Assembly (NCBI GenBank): GCA_945885655.1
Contig: CAMCZE010000003.1
Coordinates: 1 to 34,094, forward strand
Reading direction: 5' to 3'
DNA from: Bacteriovorax stolpii
GTDB lineage: Bacteria > Bdellovibrionota > Bacteriovoracia > Bacteriovoracales > Bacteriovoracaceae
Length of the DNA: 34,094 bases
Positions within the stretch are counted from its first letter, which is position 1. Each line of letters begins with the position of its first letter. The notes below the pieces were generated by a model. That model was not told the origin of the DNA and searched no databases. It saw nothing but the letters and a program-made list of their open reading frames with translations. This document shows positions 15,557 to 22,993 of the stretch, in pieces. A program made the position numbers and the translations under genes.

Positions 15557-16501
15557 TTACCCCAACATTTTTTCAAATTCCGAAAGAAGATCTTCAGGAG
15601 TCTTTTCTGATTTTGATTTAGTTTCTTCTGTATTTTCTGAAGTGGCCACAATCTCGGCTTCAGGTTCTTGAGCTGGGGACGGCTCTTCCACAGGTGCCCT
15701 CGCCTCGATCTCTTCTGGAGCGCTCAACATATCCTCTAGTGCCCTATTCTCTTCTAAGTTAGGAGCTACAGGCTGACCCAGATCCGCTAAAATATCAGAA
15801 ACATCCGCTGCTTGAGGTGTCGGTAATGATCCACCTTGTGCTGCTAGTGAACGTTTCAGTTGTTCATTTTCTTGCTGAAGACGTTTTAAATTTGCCAGAT
15901 CATCTGCGATGATTTCAAATTCTTTTAAACGGTCTTTAAGATCATCACGCTCTTTACTGAGCATGCTGAGTTCATTTTTAAGACCCTCATCACCACCGGC
16001 ACCATTTCGAGACTGAGCAAGCAAAGCTTCCAGTTCTTTTATCTTGGCCTCTAACGTGGCTATGGTATTTAAATGCTGACTGTTTTTACTTTCAAATTCA
16101 CGTTGTGCATTTTGAAGTGTGGCCATTTGCGATTCAAGAACAGAGATATGTGCTTTCTTTTGATTCAATTCTTCCATCAGTGCTGTGGAGGGTGCTCCAC
16201 TCATGGCCATGTTATCTCCCCCCATCAAATGACCAAGAGGCATAACTGAAGGAATACCATTAACCTCTAGGCCACCACCACGAAATAGAGATGATTTTAA
16301 CGAGGTTGAGTTTTGAATAATTGAATCGAGATAACTTTTAACAACGTTGGCCGGTATGGCGTGTTTTAAATTGTGATATTTTCTGCGATTTGAATACCAT
16401 AACCAGAGAAAAAGTGTACAAATGATAATTAAAAATCCGAACTGAATCGTAAGAATTTCTAACCCAAATTTATCTACATTATTAATTAAAGAATCGAACA
16501 C
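15557..16501 (-). CDS. Membrane-anchored coiled-coil protein with acidic Pro/Glu tail
   Basis: A 314-aa protein with no recognised family. One N-terminal transmembrane helix (TIQFGFLIIICTLFLWLWYS) is followed by a basic stretch (NRRKYHNLKH), suggesting a cytoplasmic C-terminal body. A Gly/Met-rich linker leads into a coiled coil at about residues 105-215 (heptads around LEAKIKELEALLAQSRNG). The last 90 residues are acidic and low in complexity, rich in Pro, Glu and Ala. They contain three similar short blocks: VSDILADLG, ALEDMLSA and PEDLLSEFEKMLG. The start is a GTG with GGAGGGG just upstream. A near-consensus promoter precedes it. A scaffold or polar-organiser role is speculation. Confidence 0.75.
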   Translation of the reverse strand: MFDSLINNVDKFGLEILTIQFGFLIIICTLFLWLWYSNRRKYHNLKHAIPANVVKSYLDSIIQNSTSLKSSLFRGGGLEVNGIPSVMPLGHLMGGDNMAMSGAPSTALMEELNQKKAHISVLESQMATLQNAQREFESKNSQHLNTIATLEAKIKELEALLAQSRNGAGGDEGLKNELSMLSKERDDLKDRLKEFEIIADDLANLKRLQQENEQLKRSLAAQGGSLPTPQAADVSDILADLGQPVAPNLEENRALEDMLSAPEEIEARAPVEEPSPAQEPEAEIVATSENTEETKSKSEKTPEDLLSEFEKMLG

Positions 16502-16554
16502 AACCCCTCCATGGATATGAGTTCCGAAGGCTACTAAAAAGCTACCTTCAGTTC

Positions 16555-16583
16555 ATTATCTAACCCATGGGAATTCTTGTCAA
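16555..16583 (-). promoter_or_regulatory. Near-consensus sigma70 promoter for the coiled-coil/HEAT pair
   Basis: On the minus strand a perfect TTGACA is followed after 17 nt by GATAAT, the best promoter match in the window. The start would be near 16548, leaving a leader of about 47 nt with GGAGGGG before the GTG. Confidence 0.75.
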
Positions 16584-16596
16584 AGCAAAGCTAACT

Positions 16597-17433
16597 TTAC
16601 CTATTAAGTATCTTCTTAAGTGAAGAGTAGAGGGTGGGATCCGCGGTTAAAATAGAAGAGCAAAACGCATGATAGGTACCACCTTGCATATCAGATATTT
16701 TGACTCCAGCTTCTTGACAGATAAGTCCTGCAGCTGCGACATCCCATGGTTTTAAATTATATTCCCAATAGGCATCCAACATTCCGGCCGCAACATAACT
16801 CATCTCAAGAGCAGCACTTCCAAATCTTCTCATGGCCCTGACTTCAGGAAAGCTTTTTAGTAAGTCTTTTTCTACTCGTTTACTTGAAAGATTGGCCGAC
16901 AGAAGAGCTTCTTTAAAAATCTTCTTTTTGCCATTCACCTTTAAACGAACTTTGACTTTTTTATCACCTATCAAGCGAACAAGGTAAGCACCCTTGCCTT
17001 TAACGGCATAAAAGAGCTCGCAGCTCACGGGATTATAAACCACACCCACCAGGGTCTCACTTCCCTTGTTCATGGCAAGGCTCACACAAAAGAAAGGAAC
17101 CTTATTAAAAAAATTATTTGTTCCATCCAAGGGATCGATTAACCAAAGATACTGATCATCTTTAACACCTAAAAGTTTTAGCTCTTTAGCAAAAGCATCT
17201 TCTTCAGAAAGAATGAAATGATCAGGGTAAGACTGCTTAATTTTTTTCATCACGTGGGCTTCTGAAAGGATATCCGCTTCAGTGGCAAGCCCTTGGCTAC
17301 CCTTATCTAAAATTTTGAGTGGAGTCTTATAGGACTTAATCAGATGAGAATTGAGAATGTCACCACACTCAAAAGCCCATTCAATCATTTGTTCTAAAAC
17401 TTTATTAAGGGATATGGTCTTCGTCTTTTTCAT
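16597..17433 (-). CDS. Inositol monophosphatase family protein (SuhB/CysQ-like)
   Basis: A 278-aa Mg-dependent phosphatase of the IMPase fold. Metal-binding motifs are present: ILSEEDAF, then LWLIDPLDGTNNFF, and the late KPWDVAAAGLICQEAG. Members dephosphorylate inositol-1-phosphate, fructose-1,6-bisphosphate, PAP or histidinol phosphate, and the substrate cannot be told from sequence alone. It overlaps the 3' end of yacG by 29 nt and belongs to a three-gene unit with yacG and the class IV aminotransferase-fold gene. The first 10 residues are Lys/Thr-rich and the ATG could be slightly further in. Confidence 0.9.
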   Translation of the reverse strand: MKKTKTISLNKVLEQMIEWAFECGDILNSHLIKSYKTPLKILDKGSQGLATEADILSEAHVMKKIKQSYPDHFILSEEDAFAKELKLLGVKDDQYLWLIDPLDGTNNFFNKVPFFCVSLAMNKGSETLVGVVYNPVSCELFYAVKGKGAYLVRLIGDKKVKVRLKVNGKKKIFKEALLSANLSSKRVEKDLLKSFPEVRAMRRFGSAALEMSYVAAGMLDAYWEYNLKPWDVAAAGLICQEAGVKISDMQGGTYHAFCSSILTADPTLYSSLKKILNR

Positions 17434-17620
17434 CTATCATTTGCTCTAAGGTTTGAACTTCTTCTTCCGTTATCTTCTCAACGGGTACAGTATAAGATTC
17501 ATTCAACCATTGCCCTAAGTCAATAAGCCGACACTTTTCACAACAAAAAGGACGAAACTCTGAAGAATAGTAGTTAAACTTTTTTTTACAACGAGGACAT
17601 GTAACTTCAAGATTTTTCAT
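17405..17620 (-). CDS. yacG: Zinc-ribbon protein YacG (DNA gyrase inhibitor family)
   Basis: A 71-aa zinc-binding protein matching the YacG/DUF329 pattern: CPRCKKKF, then RPFCCEKCRLIDLGQWLNES and YTVP. The four zinc ligands are CxxC and CxxxC. E. coli YacG binds GyrB and inhibits gyrase; whether this holds here is inferred. The start overlaps the upstream stop as ATGA. The acidic C-terminal tail overlaps the start of the IMPase gene. Confidence 0.9.
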   Translation of the reverse strand: MKNLEVTCPRCKKKFNYYSSEFRPFCCEKCRLIDLGQWLNESYTVPVEKITEEEVQTLEQMIDEKDEDHIP

Positions 17621-18417
17621 GGATAAACTGTGCTTATTAATTTTTTAAAGAGATTTAAAACATTTTGTTCTCGTTTTAACTCATGATCATCGACTCGATC
17701 AATTAAAAAAGGACCTCTAACACTATTAGACCCAAATATCATATCGGCTTTGTATACTTGGAGCAAAGTGGACTCAGTCTCAGTGACTTCTTCAAAAAAC
17801 TCTGAACTGGCCTCTAATATTTTTTTTCTCATCACGCCTTCAAGAACATGGGGACCCAAAGGTGCAGTATAAAGTTTTTTATTCCTAACAATAAAGATAT
17901 TGGCCACCGATGATTCTAGAACTGTATCCATACCTGATAAAAAAAGAAGATCATCATCTCCTTCTTTTAGGTACATCTTTTGTAACAAGATGTTTTCGAG
18001 GTAATTTCCAGACTTTAAAAAACTTGGCCACCAGTAAGGTCGACTCGGTGCCGGACATGTACGCAGCTTAAAACTTTGTTCACTAAATGTTAAAGGATCA
18101 ATCAAAGATGAATGCACATGAATCTTAAGATCAGAAACAGAGATGAGGCGGCCACGACTTAATCCCCTACTTCCTTCCAAATATACCGTGAGACGAATAA
18201 TCTTATTTCCACTCTCATTCTCAAGTCGTACTTCGATGAGATTTTTGAAAAGAATTGACCATTCCTGACTTTCATTAAAAGGTCCATAGAGATATTCTAT
18301 CCCACGTCTCAGTCGGTCAAAATGCTCATCCCAATCACAAAGAAGATTATCTTTCATCCTCATTGTTGTGAAAATCGATTCACCGTAGAGAAAAGCACGA
18401 TTTAGAGATTCAGTCAT
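17617..18417 (-). CDS. Class IV PLP-dependent enzyme (PabC/BCAT fold)
   Basis: A 266-aa fold-type IV PLP protein. The N-terminus has NRAFLYGESIFTTMRM and the HFDRL motif. The likely Schiff-base lysine is in LKSGNYLENILLQ. The PLP-phosphate and substrate loop follows (GMDTVLESSVANIFIV), then LYTAPLGPHVLEGVMR. The Asn in KSGNYLEN and the overall size resemble 4-amino-4-deoxychorismate lyase (PabC), but branched-chain and D-amino-acid transaminases share the fold. GGAG lies 9 nt before the ATG. It is first of a unit with yacG and the IMPase gene and is divergent from the pantothenate operon. Confidence 0.82.
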   Translation of the reverse strand: MTESLNRAFLYGESIFTTMRMKDNLLCDWDEHFDRLRRGIEYLYGPFNESQEWSILFKNLIEVRLENESGNKIIRLTVYLEGSRGLSRGRLISVSDLKIHVHSSLIDPLTFSEQSFKLRTCPAPSRPYWWPSFLKSGNYLENILLQKMYLKEGDDDLLFLSGMDTVLESSVANIFIVRNKKLYTAPLGPHVLEGVMRKKILEASSEFFEEVTETESTLLQVYKADMIFGSNSVRGPFLIDRVDDHELKREQNVLNLFKKLISTVYP

Positions 18418-18447
18418 ATTGGCCAGCTCCGAGTGATCATGATAGCG

Positions 18448-18475
18448 TTGATCAGGAGTTTCAAACCAGTACTAT
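18448..18475 (+). promoter_or_regulatory. Promoter of the pantothenate/CoA operon
   Basis: TTGATC is followed after 16 nt by TACTAT, which ends 5 nt before the ATG at 18481. No Shine-Dalgarno sequence is present, so a leaderless mRNA is expected. This placement also argues against the upstream start used in the ORF track, which lies before the promoter. Confidence 0.5.
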
Positions 18476-18480
18476 TTATG

Positions 18481-19410
18481 ATGCAGCTAACAATCATTGG
18501 CTTCGGCAATCAGGCTCGCGCCTGGGCACAAAACTTAAAAGATTCTGGCTTTCCCTTAAGAGTTGCTCTGAGGGCAGGCAGTTCATCATTTCAAAAAGCT
18601 CGAGAGATGGGTTTTGAAGTCGTTGAGATTGGGCATGCTGATTTTTATCAAGGGGAGGCTTTCGCTCTTTTAACTCCGGATGATTCCCACCATACTTTTT
18701 TAGAAGAGTTTGCAACAAAACTTAACCCACAAAGTATTATTCTATATGCTCACGGTTTTTCATTAGGAAAAGATGAGTTTGAAAAAACATATCCAAAACT
18801 CAGGCATATACTTTTTGCTCCTAAATCCATCGGGTCAGAACTTCGACGTCAATATGAGCTCAAAGGTAAATTGGGTGCCGTGTATTCATTAGAACATCTC
18901 AGTGATCACAAAAAAGAAGTTGAAGACTGGTTGTTTGAATTGGCCAGAAGTCTAGGCATTAACCTTGGGCCATATAAAACAAGTTTTAAAAAAGAGACAC
19001 AAGCCGATCTTTATTCAGAACAGGGGCTTCTTTGCTCCATCGTCCCCTATACCGCTGGGGAAATGTTCAAACATCTAGTGGAAGCGGGGGTGGAGCCAGA
19101 ACTTGCTTATTTTGAATGTTGGCACGAACTTAAACTCATTGTGAATGCGATGGTTGATAAAGGACCTGAGGGTTTTTATGACCTCATTAGTCCTAATGCT
19201 TTGATTGGTTCAGAAAAAGGTTTTAAAAGGCTTTTTAATGATGATTTTAAACAACGTTTAAAAAGTCTTCTTACTGAAATTCAAAATGGCTCCTTTGATC
19301 AAGAAATCGAAACAGTGGATATTCCTGAACTTCGTCATCGAATAAAATCTCGTTGGGCAGCCTCTCCATTAATGAAAACCTTTAATCAAATCAATGTGGA
19401 TAAAACATGA
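18481..19410 (+). CDS. IlvC-like (ketol-acid reductoisomerase family) protein, candidate ketopantoate reductase
   Basis: A 309-aa protein built like class I ketol-acid reductoisomerase. The NAD(P)-binding start is LTIIGFGNQARAWAQNLKDS. Residues equivalent to KARI active-site residues are kept: His91 in YAHGFS, Lys115 in APKSIG, Asp176 and Glu180 in DLYSEQ, Glu212 and Glu216 in FECWHELK, and Ser237 in LISPNA. Other normally fixed stretches differ: GSQGHAHA is GNQARAWA, APKAPG is APKSIG, and SNTAEYG is SPNALIG. It is the first gene of an operon with panB, coaX, coaBC and panC, with panB overlapping as ATGA. IlvC is known to reduce ketopantoate in some bacteria, so this may replace PanE. It could instead make the valine-pathway intermediate feeding PanB. 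The upstream track start at 18433 is rejected. Confidence 0.8.
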   Translation: MQLTIIGFGNQARAWAQNLKDSGFPLRVALRAGSSSFQKAREMGFEVVEIGHADFYQGEAFALLTPDDSHHTFLEEFATKLNPQSIILYAHGFSLGKDEFEKTYPKLRHILFAPKSIGSELRRQYELKGKLGAVYSLEHLSDHKKEVEDWLFELARSLGINLGPYKTSFKKETQADLYSEQGLLCSIVPYTAGEMFKHLVEAGVEPELAYFECWHELKLIVNAMVDKGPEGFYDLISPNALIGSEKGFKRLFNDDFKQRLKSLLTEIQNGSFDQEIETVDIPELRHRIKSRWAASPLMKTFNQINVDKT

Positions 19411-20168
19411 AAAAGCTTAATGTCCGTGACATCAGAAAAAGTAAAAATGGAAAACTTCAGGTTCTTACCTGTTATGATTTTCAAACTGCTTCCATGCTTA
19501 ATCAAACAACTCTGGATATGATCCTAGTGGGAGATAGCTTAGGTAACGTGATGCTGGGTTATGACACTACAGTTGAAGTCAGTCTAAAGGAAATGGAGAT
19601 TTTTTCTAAAGCCGTCCGCCGAGGTGCCCCAGATAAGTTTATGATTGTGGATCTGCCTTTTGGTAGTTATTCCACCATCTCTCAAGGCATTTTTTCTGCC
19701 ACAAAACTTTTTCAACAAACAAAAGCTGAGGCCGTAAAACTTGAAGGAGCCTTTCCCTATCAGTTAAAAATGATTGAACGCCTCACTCAAACAGGCATTC
19801 CTGTCATGGGACATATTGGTTTAGTTCCTCAGTCCGTGCATCAACTTGGTGGATATTATGTCCATGGAAAAAATTATGAATCAGCGAAACGAATTATGCA
19901 AGAAGCTAAAGCCTTGGAAGCGGCCGGCGTTTTTTCCGTCGTTTTAGAATGTGTGGAAGAAGGCCTTGCCACTCAAATCACTCAGGCCCTCTCTATTCCT
20001 ACTATCGGTATTGGTTCTGGGCGCAAAACTGACGGACAAGTTTTAGTGATCAATGATCTTTTAAAAATGGGGCCAAACACTCCTCCTAAGTTTTGCACCC
20101 CCATTGCAGATTTATTTCAGGTGAAAAATGACCTCATTAATCAATATTTAGAAGATCAGAGAAAGTAA
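19407..20168 (+). CDS. panB: 3-methyl-2-oxobutanoate hydroxymethyltransferase
   Basis: PanB adds a hydroxymethyl group from methylene-THF to 2-ketoisovalerate, giving ketopantoate. The 253-aa TIM-barrel protein shows the family blocks LTCYDFQTASML, MILVGDSLGNVMLGYDTTVE, VDLPFGSY, AVKLEGAF, GIPVMGHIGLVPQSVHQLGG and IPTIGIGSG. The catalytic Glu is in VLECV. The start overlaps the IlvC-like gene by 4 nt, and the next gene begins 1 nt after its stop. Confidence 0.97.
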   Translation: MKKLNVRDIRKSKNGKLQVLTCYDFQTASMLNQTTLDMILVGDSLGNVMLGYDTTVEVSLKEMEIFSKAVRRGAPDKFMIVDLPFGSYSTISQGIFSATKLFQQTKAEAVKLEGAFPYQLKMIERLTQTGIPVMGHIGLVPQSVHQLGGYYVHGKNYESAKRIMQEAKALEAAGVFSVVLECVEEGLATQITQALSIPTIGIGSGRKTDGQVLVINDLLKMGPNTPPKFCTPIADLFQVKNDLINQYLEDQRK

Positions 20169-20169
20169 G

Positions 20170-20913
20170 ATGCAGGGCCTTGTTACCATTGATTTCGGAA
20201 ACTCACACCCTCATGCAGGCATTTTCCAAAAGCTTGGTGGTCGTTGGTCACTGATTAAAGTTGTGCCTTTTAAAGAGTTACAACTTTTTTTAATTCAGCT
20301 TTTCATGAATCCAAGTAATACCTCCATCGTTTTATGTGATGTCAAACCTCGTGAGGAAGAAATTGAAGGATTAGTTGAACAGGGTTTTCTTATTACGAGA
20401 CTTAAACAGTACTGGAAAGGCCAACGTTTTGCGGGCATGCCTGTTCATTATGCTAATACTCTTGGTGAAGATAGATTAGTTGAAGCATTTTATTGTTATA
20501 AAAAAGATAAAACACCCACTCTTCTTATTGATGCTGGCACTTTTGTCACTATGGATGTGATAAATGCAGATGGATTCATGGGAGGATACATCATTCCAGG
20601 AACAGAAGCCTATTTTGAATCTTATTTAAAAGGTGAACAACTTAAAGATGTGGATCTTGTTCCATACTCAAATCAAAAACTCCCCCAAAAGACAGCTGAC
20701 GCCATGGCCGGAAGTTATCAGGCTTTTGCTGCGCTGGCTAAACAACTTATTCAGGAACACGATCTTAAAAAAGTTGTTTTAACTGGTGGAAAAGGAGCTT
20801 TTTGGGAAGTTTTTTTCACATTTAAGTCAGGAACGGTAGTTGTAGAGTCAGAGCCACATTTGATACACTTGGCCCTCCAATATTGGATGACAACACAGAT
20901 TGAACCGCTATGA
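20170..20913 (+). CDS. coaX: Type III pantothenate kinase
   Basis: CoaX phosphorylates pantothenate, the first step of CoA synthesis proper, and is unrelated to the CoaA type. The 247-aa ASKHA-fold protein has the phosphate-1 motif TIDFGNSHPHAGIF, the LGEDRLVEA motif with the catalytic Asp, the phosphate-2 motif LLIDAGTFVTMDVI, GGYIIPGTE, and the C-terminal VVLTGGKGAF. The dimer contact region looks normal, although sequence between motifs is divergent. It begins immediately after panB and overlaps coaBC by 4 nt. Confidence 0.9.
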   Translation: MQGLVTIDFGNSHPHAGIFQKLGGRWSLIKVVPFKELQLFLIQLFMNPSNTSIVLCDVKPREEEIEGLVEQGFLITRLKQYWKGQRFAGMPVHYANTLGEDRLVEAFYCYKKDKTPTLLIDAGTFVTMDVINADGFMGGYIIPGTEAYFESYLKGEQLKDVDLVPYSNQKLPQKTADAMAGSYQAFAALAKQLIQEHDLKKVVLTGGKGAFWEVFFTFKSGTVVVESEPHLIHLALQYWMTTQIEPL

Positions 20914-22142
20914 ATTACCTTCTTGCCGTTACCGGATCGATTGCTAGCTACAAAAGCTTTGATGTTGCACGCCAGTTAGTAAAAAATGGTCATCATGTAA
21001 AAGTGATTCTCACTTCCGGCGCACTGGAGTTTATCAAACCAGAAACTTTTCGTTACCTTGGAATCGAGGCCACTTATTTGCCTCAAGATGATTTTAAACC
21101 CGAACATCTCCAGTTAAAAGAAACCGTTCTACATATTGAACTGGCCAAGTGGGCCGATAAATTAATTATCGCTCCTTTAAGTGCGAACACCCTTAACCGC
21201 CTGGCACTTGGTTTAAATAATGATCTTCTAGGAAGTGTCTTTCTAGCTTTTGCACAAAAACCCATTCTCCTTTTTCCTGCCATGAACACGCACATGTGGG
21301 ACAACGCCAGGGTGCAAGAACATGTAGAAAAACTTAAACAACAATTTCGAATTGGATTCATCAATCCTGTTTCAGGACTACTTGCGTGCGGAGACATCGG
21401 CTCAGGAAAATTTCCTGACGTGAGTGCAGTAGTAGACCTCATTGAAACCTTTGAGCCCCTCAAAAAAATGGCAAAAAAAGTTATCATCACCGCTGGTGCT
21501 ACGGCTGCACCTTTGGATCCTGTCCGATATATGACTAATCCATCCAGCGGAAAAATGGGTATGGCCATTGCTGGTTCTTTTTTAAAGGCCGGTTATGATG
21601 TCACCGTTCTTGCTGGCCATCAGTGTTTGCCAGAGATTGAAAACTTTAAAGGTCATCCTCATTTTAAATTGGAAAAAACTGCCACGACCGAACTCATAAA
21701 ACAAGCGGCCATGCGTTTATTTCCTGAAGCTGATTTGTATATCTCCACTGGTGCCATTGCCGACATTGAATTTGATGCTGTTCATACAAAGATAAAAAAA
21801 GAGGCCATGGGCCAGAGCCTTCCTTTTCATCAAGCGGCCGACATCTTAAAGGAAATTTTAAAGCTTCAAAAACCACATCAAAAAGTTGTGAGTTTTGCCG
21901 CTGAAACTGAGACCACGTCAGAAGTTTTCACAGAAAAGATGAATCGTAAACCCGTGGATCTGATGATTGGAAATAAAGTCGCCAATGGACTTATTGGCCA
22001 AGCTCAAGTTGAAGGTTTTCAAAGTCATGATGGCCAATACTTTGTTGTTCAAAAAAATTCCATAAAGGGTCCCATCAGTTTAACAAAAAAAGCGTTAGGT
22101 CTTAAACTTGTTGAATGGTTTGAAGGACAACCTTCATGGTAA
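20910..22142 (+). CDS. coaBC: Bifunctional phosphopantothenoylcysteine decarboxylase / phosphopantothenate-cysteine ligase
   Basis: CoaBC first joins cysteine to 4'-phosphopantothenate (CoaB) and then decarboxylates the product (CoaC). The N-terminal FMN-dependent CoaC domain has VTGSIASYKSFDVARQL, the catalytic His in VLHIELAKWAD, PLSANTLNRLALG, PAMNTHMWDN, and the substrate-clamp motif LLACGDIGSGKFPD. The CoaB domain starts near residue 190 with VIITAGATAAPLDPVRYM and NPSSGKMG. The 410-aa length is usual. It overlaps coaX by 4 nt and panC by 7 nt. Confidence 0.97.
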   Translation: MNYLLAVTGSIASYKSFDVARQLVKNGHHVKVILTSGALEFIKPETFRYLGIEATYLPQDDFKPEHLQLKETVLHIELAKWADKLIIAPLSANTLNRLALGLNNDLLGSVFLAFAQKPILLFPAMNTHMWDNARVQEHVEKLKQQFRIGFINPVSGLLACGDIGSGKFPDVSAVVDLIETFEPLKKMAKKVIITAGATAAPLDPVRYMTNPSSGKMGMAIAGSFLKAGYDVTVLAGHQCLPEIENFKGHPHFKLEKTATTELIKQAAMRLFPEADLYISTGAIADIEFDAVHTKIKKEAMGQSLPFHQAADILKEILKLQKPHQKVVSFAAETETTSEVFTEKMNRKPVDLMIGNKVANGLIGQAQVEGFQSHDGQYFVVQKNSIKGPISLTKKALGLKLVEWFEGQPSW

Positions 22143-22993
22143 AATTGATAACATCGACACAAGAGTTACTAAAGACAAGATCAGCTGAAACAGAAGTGAT
22201 CGGTTTTGTGCCCACCATGGGCAATCTCCACGCTGGCCATATCTCACTACTAGAAGCTGCCCTAAAAGATTTTGATCATGTTTATTTTTCGATCTTTGTG
22301 AATCCCACTCAGTTTGGCCCAAATGAAGATTTTAACCAATACCCAAGAACTTTAGAAAAAGATCTCAAACTTATTGAAGACTTATTAATAAATTATCCTG
22401 GCAAAGAGGTCGTGGTTTATTCCCCTAAACATCCGCAGGAAGTTTATACTGATGATATTAAAAATCGAGTGATTAGTGTAAAAGGCCTTAAAGACATTAT
22501 TGAAGGTGCGATTCGACCTGGACATTTTGACGGTGTGGCCACTGTGGTCTTCAGACTTTTTGAGCTGGTGAAACCTTACAAAACCTATTTTGGACTTAAA
22601 GACTATCAACAGTTTTTAGTCATCAAAAGAATGATTCAGGATTTAAATCTACCCATAATGATTCAAGGTATGCCTATCATTCGTGAACCTACCGGCCTTG
22701 CTTTATCAAGCCGCAATCAGTACCTTAGCCCCCAACAAAAAGAAAAGTCGCTGCTCCTTAATTATGGGCTTAAACAAATTGAAGATACTTTAGCGGGAGA
22801 TAAACTAAATATTCCCGTTGCAAGAGAGCTTATCACGAAATTAAAAAATGATTGCAACTGGAACTACCTTGAACTTAGAGATGCTGACACCCTAGATGAA
22901 GATCTTTCATCATCTTCAAAAGTCACTATACTCGGCGTTTACCAATTAGGGACGACACGTCTTTTGGATAACCGTCAAATGGAACTTAAATGA
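22136..22993 (+). CDS. panC: Pantothenate synthetase (pantoate-beta-alanine ligase)
   Basis: PanC condenses pantoate and beta-alanine through a pantoyl-adenylate. The 285-aa protein has the adenylate-forming HIGH-type motif in PTMGNLHAGHISLL. It also has FVNPTQFGPNEDFNQYPRTL, the pantoate site YFGLKDYQQFLVIKRM, and the KMSKS-equivalent GLALSSRNQYLSP. The start overlaps the coaBC end by 7 nt and hflX overlaps its end by 4 nt. Beta-alanine must come from elsewhere, as no panD is present here. Confidence 0.96.
   Translation: MVKLITSTQELLKTRSAETEVIGFVPTMGNLHAGHISLLEAALKDFDHVYFSIFVNPTQFGPNEDFNQYPRTLEKDLKLIEDLLINYPGKEVVVYSPKHPQEVYTDDIKNRVISVKGLKDIIEGAIRPGHFDGVATVVFRLFELVKPYKTYFGLKDYQQFLVIKRMIQDLNLPIMIQGMPIIREPTGLALSSRNQYLSPQQKEKSLLLNYGLKQIEDTLAGDKLNIPVARELITKLKNDCNWNYLELRDADTLDEDLSSSSKVTILGVYQLGTTRLLDNRQMELK

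Noticed and set aside
16500-16550. GAAGG...CCTTC hairpin in the leader of the coiled-coil gene
   Set aside because: Only five pairs with a 13-14 nt loop, no supporting context.
18433-18480. Upstream start of the IlvC-like ORF
   Set aside because: The region holds the promoter and does not resemble the family. The Rossmann strand begins right after the ATG at 18481.
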